A stretch of DNA of 40,824 nucleotides, from contig JACPNL010000028.1 of the NCBI GenBank assembly GCA_016185505.1, positions 1 to 40,824 of the forward strand. The letters run 5' to 3'. Positions within the stretch are counted from its first letter, which is position 1, and each line of letters begins with the position of its first letter. The stretch comes from Candidatus Yanofskyibacteriota bacterium. GTDB lineage: Bacteria; Patescibacteriota; Minisyncoccia; 2-02-FULL-40-12; GWA2-44-9. The notes beneath the pieces are model-generated. The model searched no databases, was not told where the DNA came from, and worked only from the letters and a program-made list of their open reading frames with translations. This document shows positions 38,277 through 40,824 of the stretch, in pieces. A program made the translations under genes and the position numbers.

Positions 38277-38477
38277 ATGGTTTGGGATTATGATAAAACT
38301 GAATACGATAAACAAGCTCAAGCTGACCCGAAATGGTATTTAGAACGACTTATTAACTACGGTTTGGGGGAAGTAAAAATTGATCGCGAGTTATTAAAAA
38401 AATACTTAGCCGAGCTTAATATTCCCGACGACCGACGGGCGTTTTTAGAGCTTTTAATATGGAACAAGAAGTATTAA
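38277..38477 (+). CDS. 66-residue hypothetical protein
   Basis: MVWDYDKTEYDKQAQADPKW... followed by YLERLINYGLGEVKIDRELL: acidic N-terminus, then two helices. ATG 38277 immediately follows the foldback. Overlaps the next (frameshifted) gene by 19 bp, suggesting a two-gene unit. The pattern (short helical protein plus a second small protein) resembles small accessory modules, but I do not recognise the family. Confidence 0.6.
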   Translation: MVWDYDKTEYDKQAQADPKWYLERLINYGLGEVKIDRELLKKYLAELNIPDDRRAFLELLIWNKKY

Positions 38478-38636
38478 AAGAATGGCAGAAGAAGTCCATT
38501 AACCATAGGCAGTTCTTTTTCCAAAGCAAGAAAAATAGAGGCATTGCCCAAAATGATAAAACCCCTCATCGTAGAGGAGCTAAAGGACTTTTTTGACGTG
38601 GAGTCCAAAAAGTTATCATCGAAGATATTTAATTAA
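38459..38636 (+). pseudogene. Small partner gene, frameshifted
   Basis: Begins MEQEVLKEWQKKSINHRQFFF and, after a one-base frame change near 38518-38525, continues as KARKIEALPKMIKPLIVEEL and DFFDVESKKLSSKIFN to a TAA at 38634. Removing one C from TTTTTCCAAAG gives one smooth 58-residue helical protein; as written, frame 1 stops at 38596. Either a recent mutation or a read error. Confidence 0.55.
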
Positions 38637-38658
38637 AATAAATTGGTATAATAAAATC

Positions 38659-38829
38659 ATGACCGAAGCCAACAAAAAAGCTCAAAGAAAGCAAGACGAG
38701 ATTTTTAGAGAGATGTCGGCTGACAAAAAACTAGAGCTCGGCTCTAAATTATGGTTATTAGCCAAAGAGCTTACTAAGGGGAGGAGGATTCGAACTCTCG
38801 TTAGATTTAGAAGCCAAAAAATGAGATGA
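38659..38829 (+). CDS. Small hypothetical protein with foldback-derived end
   Basis: MTEANKKAQRKQDEIFREMS and ADKKLELGSKLWLLAKELTK form a helical, charged 40-residue core; the last 16 residues (GRRIRTLVRFRSQKMR) are encoded by the left arm of the foldback beginning at 38778. The natural C-terminus was probably lost or replaced. Precedes a nucleotidyltransferase-like gene, with the foldback between them. Confidence 0.55.
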   Translation: MTEANKKAQRKQDEIFREMSADKKLELGSKLWLLAKELTKGRRIRTLVRFRSQKMR

Positions 38830-39099
38830 CTCCTCAAATATAATGCTATTGGCATTATATTTGAGGAGCTTGCTTTGCGAGATTTTAGAGGAAGCTTATC
38901 AGTGAGAAACGATAAGTTGACGATAAAATCTCGCAAAGGCATCCATTTTTTGGCTTCCCTGCGGGCGGGGCAATTTGGCTTATTTTCAGCGTTGTTTGTC
39001 GTCAACGATACTGTTTCAACCGTATCGCTTCCTCCTCTCGCCTTGAAAATAAGCCAAATTGCCTCCGCTAAATCAACGATAGTTCGAATTCTCCTCCCC
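38778..39099. repeat. 322-bp multi-arm foldback with tRNA 3'-end-like termini
   Basis: Outer arms 38778-38809 and 39069-39099 are complementary (few mismatches) and, read outward, resemble a tRNA T-arm and acceptor strand (GTTCGAATCCTCCTCCCC). Inside: AAGCCAAAAAATG stem (38811-38823/38944-38956) enclosing a 17-bp perfect hairpin (38830-38846/38852-38868) and a 14-bp perfect stem (38874-38887/38924-38937); then a 20-bp perfect stem 38969-38988/39044-39063. No credible ORF within. Confidence 0.88.
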
Positions 39100-39115
39100 A
39101 AGAATAAACCGAACC

Positions 39116-39667
39116 ATGGAATTAATAGACCCGAGACAATTACTGGTAAAAGTCGCTAAGGTTTTGGACGATCTGAATATTCCATATGTTGTTACCGGAG
39201 GAATGGCCGTCACGATTTGGGGGCGTGTCAGGTTTACGGCTGATATTGACATGGTAATAGAACTTAAGACAAATGATATTGATATTTTGGCCTCGGAACT
39301 TTTGAAGCTAAGCGAATTTGGGTATGTGGACAAAGACGCAATGCGAGAAGCGTTGGCAAACCAGGGAGAATTTAATTTTATAGAAGGTAATTCTGGGATC
39401 AAGGTTGATTTTTGGGCTAAATCCCAAATCCCCGAATTAAATAGACGTGTAGCCAAAGACGTCTTGGAGCAAAGAGTTTATTTCATTTCTCCCGAAGACT
39501 TGATTTTAAGCAAATTGAGATGGTATAAAATCAGTCCTTCAAGTCGGCATATTGAAGATGTAGCGTCGGTGTTAAAAATCTCCGGCGAAATTCTAGATAG
39601 AAAATATTTATCAGAACAATCCCGGAGACAAGAAACGTGGGACGAGCTGGACAAATTATTAAATTAA
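39116..39667 (+). CDS. Nucleotidyltransferase-like protein (AbiEii/DUF6036 type)
   Basis: A 183-residue protein with the nucleotidyltransferase-fold start IPYVVTGGMAVTIWGRVRFTADIDMVIEL: GG followed by a D-x-D pair (TADID), then VDFW with a third acidic residue. The C-terminal FISPEDLILSKLRWYKISPSSRHIEDVASVL is typical of AbiEii/DUF6036 proteins, some of which are toxins that modify tRNA or other targets. The small gene at 38659 may have been its partner. Confidence 0.75.
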   Translation: MELIDPRQLLVKVAKVLDDLNIPYVVTGGMAVTIWGRVRFTADIDMVIELKTNDIDILASELLKLSEFGYVDKDAMREALANQGEFNFIEGNSGIKVDFWAKSQIPELNRRVAKDVLEQRVYFISPEDLILSKLRWYKISPSSRHIEDVASVLKISGEILDRKYLSEQSRRQETWDELDKLLN

Positions 39668-39676
39668 AATTGATTA

Positions 39677-40477
39677 ATGGATAACCAACAATCACAGCAA
39701 CTGAATAATCAGGAACAAGAATTTCAGTCCGCTTCGCCTCAAGGCGGGCCATTGCAAGCACACCAACCTGACAAAAAGATTTGGATTTATGTTTTAGTAG
39801 GCCTTGTCATCGCCGGCGGAGCATATGGGTTTTATGTCTGGCAAAAAGGAGGATTATTTCCAGCTTTGCCAACGCCGGATTCGACAAGCTCACCGCAAGC
39901 GACCGCCAACCCTACCCTGAACGAAGTCGAAGGGTGGCAAACCTATCGTAATGAAGAGTATGGGTTTGAGCTTAGGTATCCGGGGGATTTTTCTTACCGA
40001 GAATCATCTCCAGAATTTACCTCTTTTGATAAAAGCGAGAAGATTTCTGGTCAATGTGATTCGGGGATAGGATATCCAAGATGCGGTATTAACGATGGGA
40101 TATTAAAGAGGACAGACTACCCTGATGTAAATAAAATAGTAGAGATTATACCATTAAGTTCAGATGCCAAACTCTCAGAAACAGAGAAGGTTTTACTTGG
40201 AAATAATTATTTTACAAAAGTTAAACGAATTTCTTCCTGGGGTACTGACCTATTTTATTTCCTTGATGATAAAGGTGATAAAGGATTAATTTATAGTTTT
40301 TTTGTATTAGATAGCTATGAAACAATAGCAGATCAAATCCTCTCCACGTTTAGGTTTTTGGAACCGGAGGTTTGTATACAAGTCATCACACCGGCCCGCA
40401 ATCCGCAAACCGGCGAAGTGCGTGATTTTCCAACTCCCTGCGATGTGCCGGAAGGGTGGTCCCGATTATCCCCATAG
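39677..40477 (+). CDS. Membrane-anchored extracytoplasmic protein
   Basis: A 266-residue protein: Gln/Asn-rich cytoplasmic start (1-33), one membrane span (about 36-56, IYVLVGLVIAGGAYGFYVW), a Pro/Ser/Thr linker, then a domain beginning WQTYRNEEYGFELRYPGDF, the PsbP-like start common in CPR surface proteins, and a Cys-containing tail (CIQVITPARNPQTGEVRDF...CDVPEGW). Part of the linker (NPTLNEVEG) is encoded by a small ACCCT...AGGGT inverted repeat (39914-39935). The last residues SRLSP come from the adjoining foldback. Confidence 0.75.
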   Translation: MDNQQSQQLNNQEQEFQSASPQGGPLQAHQPDKKIWIYVLVGLVIAGGAYGFYVWQKGGLFPALPTPDSTSSPQATANPTLNEVEGWQTYRNEEYGFELRYPGDFSYRESSPEFTSFDKSEKISGQCDSGIGYPRCGINDGILKRTDYPDVNKIVEIIPLSSDAKLSETEKVLLGNNYFTKVKRISSWGTDLFYFLDDKGDKGLIYSFFVLDSYETIADQILSTFRFLEPEVCIQVITPARNPQTGEVRDFPTPCDVPEGWSRLSP

Positions 40478-40574
40478 GAACTATGGTTGGATAATCGAGG
40501 ATCCTCGATTTTGCTCCGATTGCTTTGCAATCGAGAGTCCTTGATTCCTTTGGAATCGGGATACAAAATCGGGA
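40460..40574. repeat. Four-arm foldback with TCCCGATT termini
   Basis: Outer TCCCGATT/AATCGGGA (40460-40467/40567-40574). Arms: GATTATCC/GGATAATC with tip CCATAG-gaa-CTATGG (40464-40496), a GGATCC-centred palindrome (40493-40510), CGATTGC-ttt-GCAATCG (40517-40533) and GATTCC-ttt-GGAATC (40543-40557). Overlaps the 3' end of the preceding gene. Confidence 0.85.
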
Positions 40575-40605
40575 GAAACGATATAAAACCAACCTTTTGA
40601 CCCTG

Positions 40606-40704
40606 AACGGCTCAATAGGAATTCCCATTGAGCCGTTGATTTCTCTATGTTTAAAATTTATGACCCCTGTGGATAAACGACTTCGCAAGTCGTTTATCCA
40701 CAGG
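40606..40704. repeat. Two hairpins near the window end
   Basis: 40606-40637 is an almost perfect palindrome (AACGGCTCAAT...ATTGAGCCGTT); 40666-40683 pairs perfectly with 40687-40704 (18 bp, loop CGC). Neither is followed by a T-run. The remainder of 40478-40720 shows no gene. Confidence 0.75.
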
Positions 40705-40720
40705 CATATTAACGGGGGGT

Positions 40721-40749
40721 TTGACAGCAAATAAGCCTTCTGATAAACT
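40721..40749 (+). promoter_or_regulatory. Promoter at window end
   Basis: TTGACA (40721-40726), 17-nt spacer, TAAACT (40744-40749). Start about 40756. Only a 12-codon reading frame (ATG 40759) follows before the window ends, so the transcribed gene or RNA lies beyond it. Confidence 0.65.
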
Positions 40750-40824
40750 TACGAACACATGATTAAGTTAATACAAACATATCCAACAAGCGGCTAAAAC
40801 GTCTATTTTTTGTGCGTATCGACA

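Noticed and set aside
38875-39159. 94-codon ORF across the 38778-39099 foldback
   Set aside because: Consists of stem sequence read through and runs into the nucleotidyltransferase gene in another frame.

Overview
The window looks like part of a Candidate Phyla Radiation (Patescibacteria) chromosome, probably Parcubacteria. The evidence is a str/S10/spc ribosomal gene order with no rpmD (uL30) between rpsE and rplO, many short proteins, AT-rich DNA with TAA, TAG and TGA all used as stops (standard code 11), and few Shine-Dalgarno sites. The phylum call is inferred from gene content and style; no comparison was run.

Layout. 1-900 is non-coding: a promoter-driven structured RNA candidate, then a large nested foldback and a perfect hairpin. 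931-5124 is an adenosylcobalamin-dependent (class II) ribonucleotide reductase carrying a 433-residue LAGLIDADG intein. 5.4-11.1 kb holds two tandem paralogous mini membrane proteins, the membrane half of ComEC, a solitary proline dehydrogenase, a CAP-domain lipoprotein, two convergent mini-ORFs around a two-way terminator, a separate secreted ComEC-like metallo-beta-lactamase, and ndk. 11.4-16.0 kb is accessory: a Panacea antitoxin/toxin pair, a membrane protein, tRNA-Pro(GGG), rpmB, an M50 protease, hicBA, and a membrane-anchored helix-turn-helix gene with a frameshifted PI3/4-kinase-like gene.

16.1-37.2 kb is the translation block: rpsL (apparent ATT start), rpsG, a broken duplicate of the fusA 5' end, fusA, tuf and rpsJ; then a toxin-antitoxin pair inserted before rplC; then rplD, rplW, rplB, rpsS, rplV, rpsC, rplP, rpmC, rpsQ, rplN, rplX; an opposite-strand membrane gene; rplE, rpsN, rpsH, rplF, rplR, rpsE, rplO, secY; a GC-richer foreign-looking gene; adk and map. 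38.0-40.8 kb holds small accessory genes, a nucleotidyltransferase-like protein and a membrane-anchored protein, separated by large foldbacks.

The most unusual property is the density and variety of self-complementary DNA. (1) Nearly every ribosomal gene junction is an AT-rich, self-complementary spacer from one of several repeat families (called A-E here), with start codons at the spacer edge and usually no ribosome-binding site. (2) Other intergenic regions hold multi-arm foldbacks; several share GTCCCGATT/AATCGGGAC termini and a GGATCC-centred arm. One separates a fusA 5' remnant from fusA. (3) Short GC-rich palindromes lie in frame inside conserved genes (nrdJ, rplX twice, rplE, rplR, map twice, the ComEC-like hydrolase), much like Rickettsia palindromic elements. 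Two unrelated genes carry the same palindrome in the same frame. Together these suggest an active or recently active palindrome-spreading process in a reduced genome.
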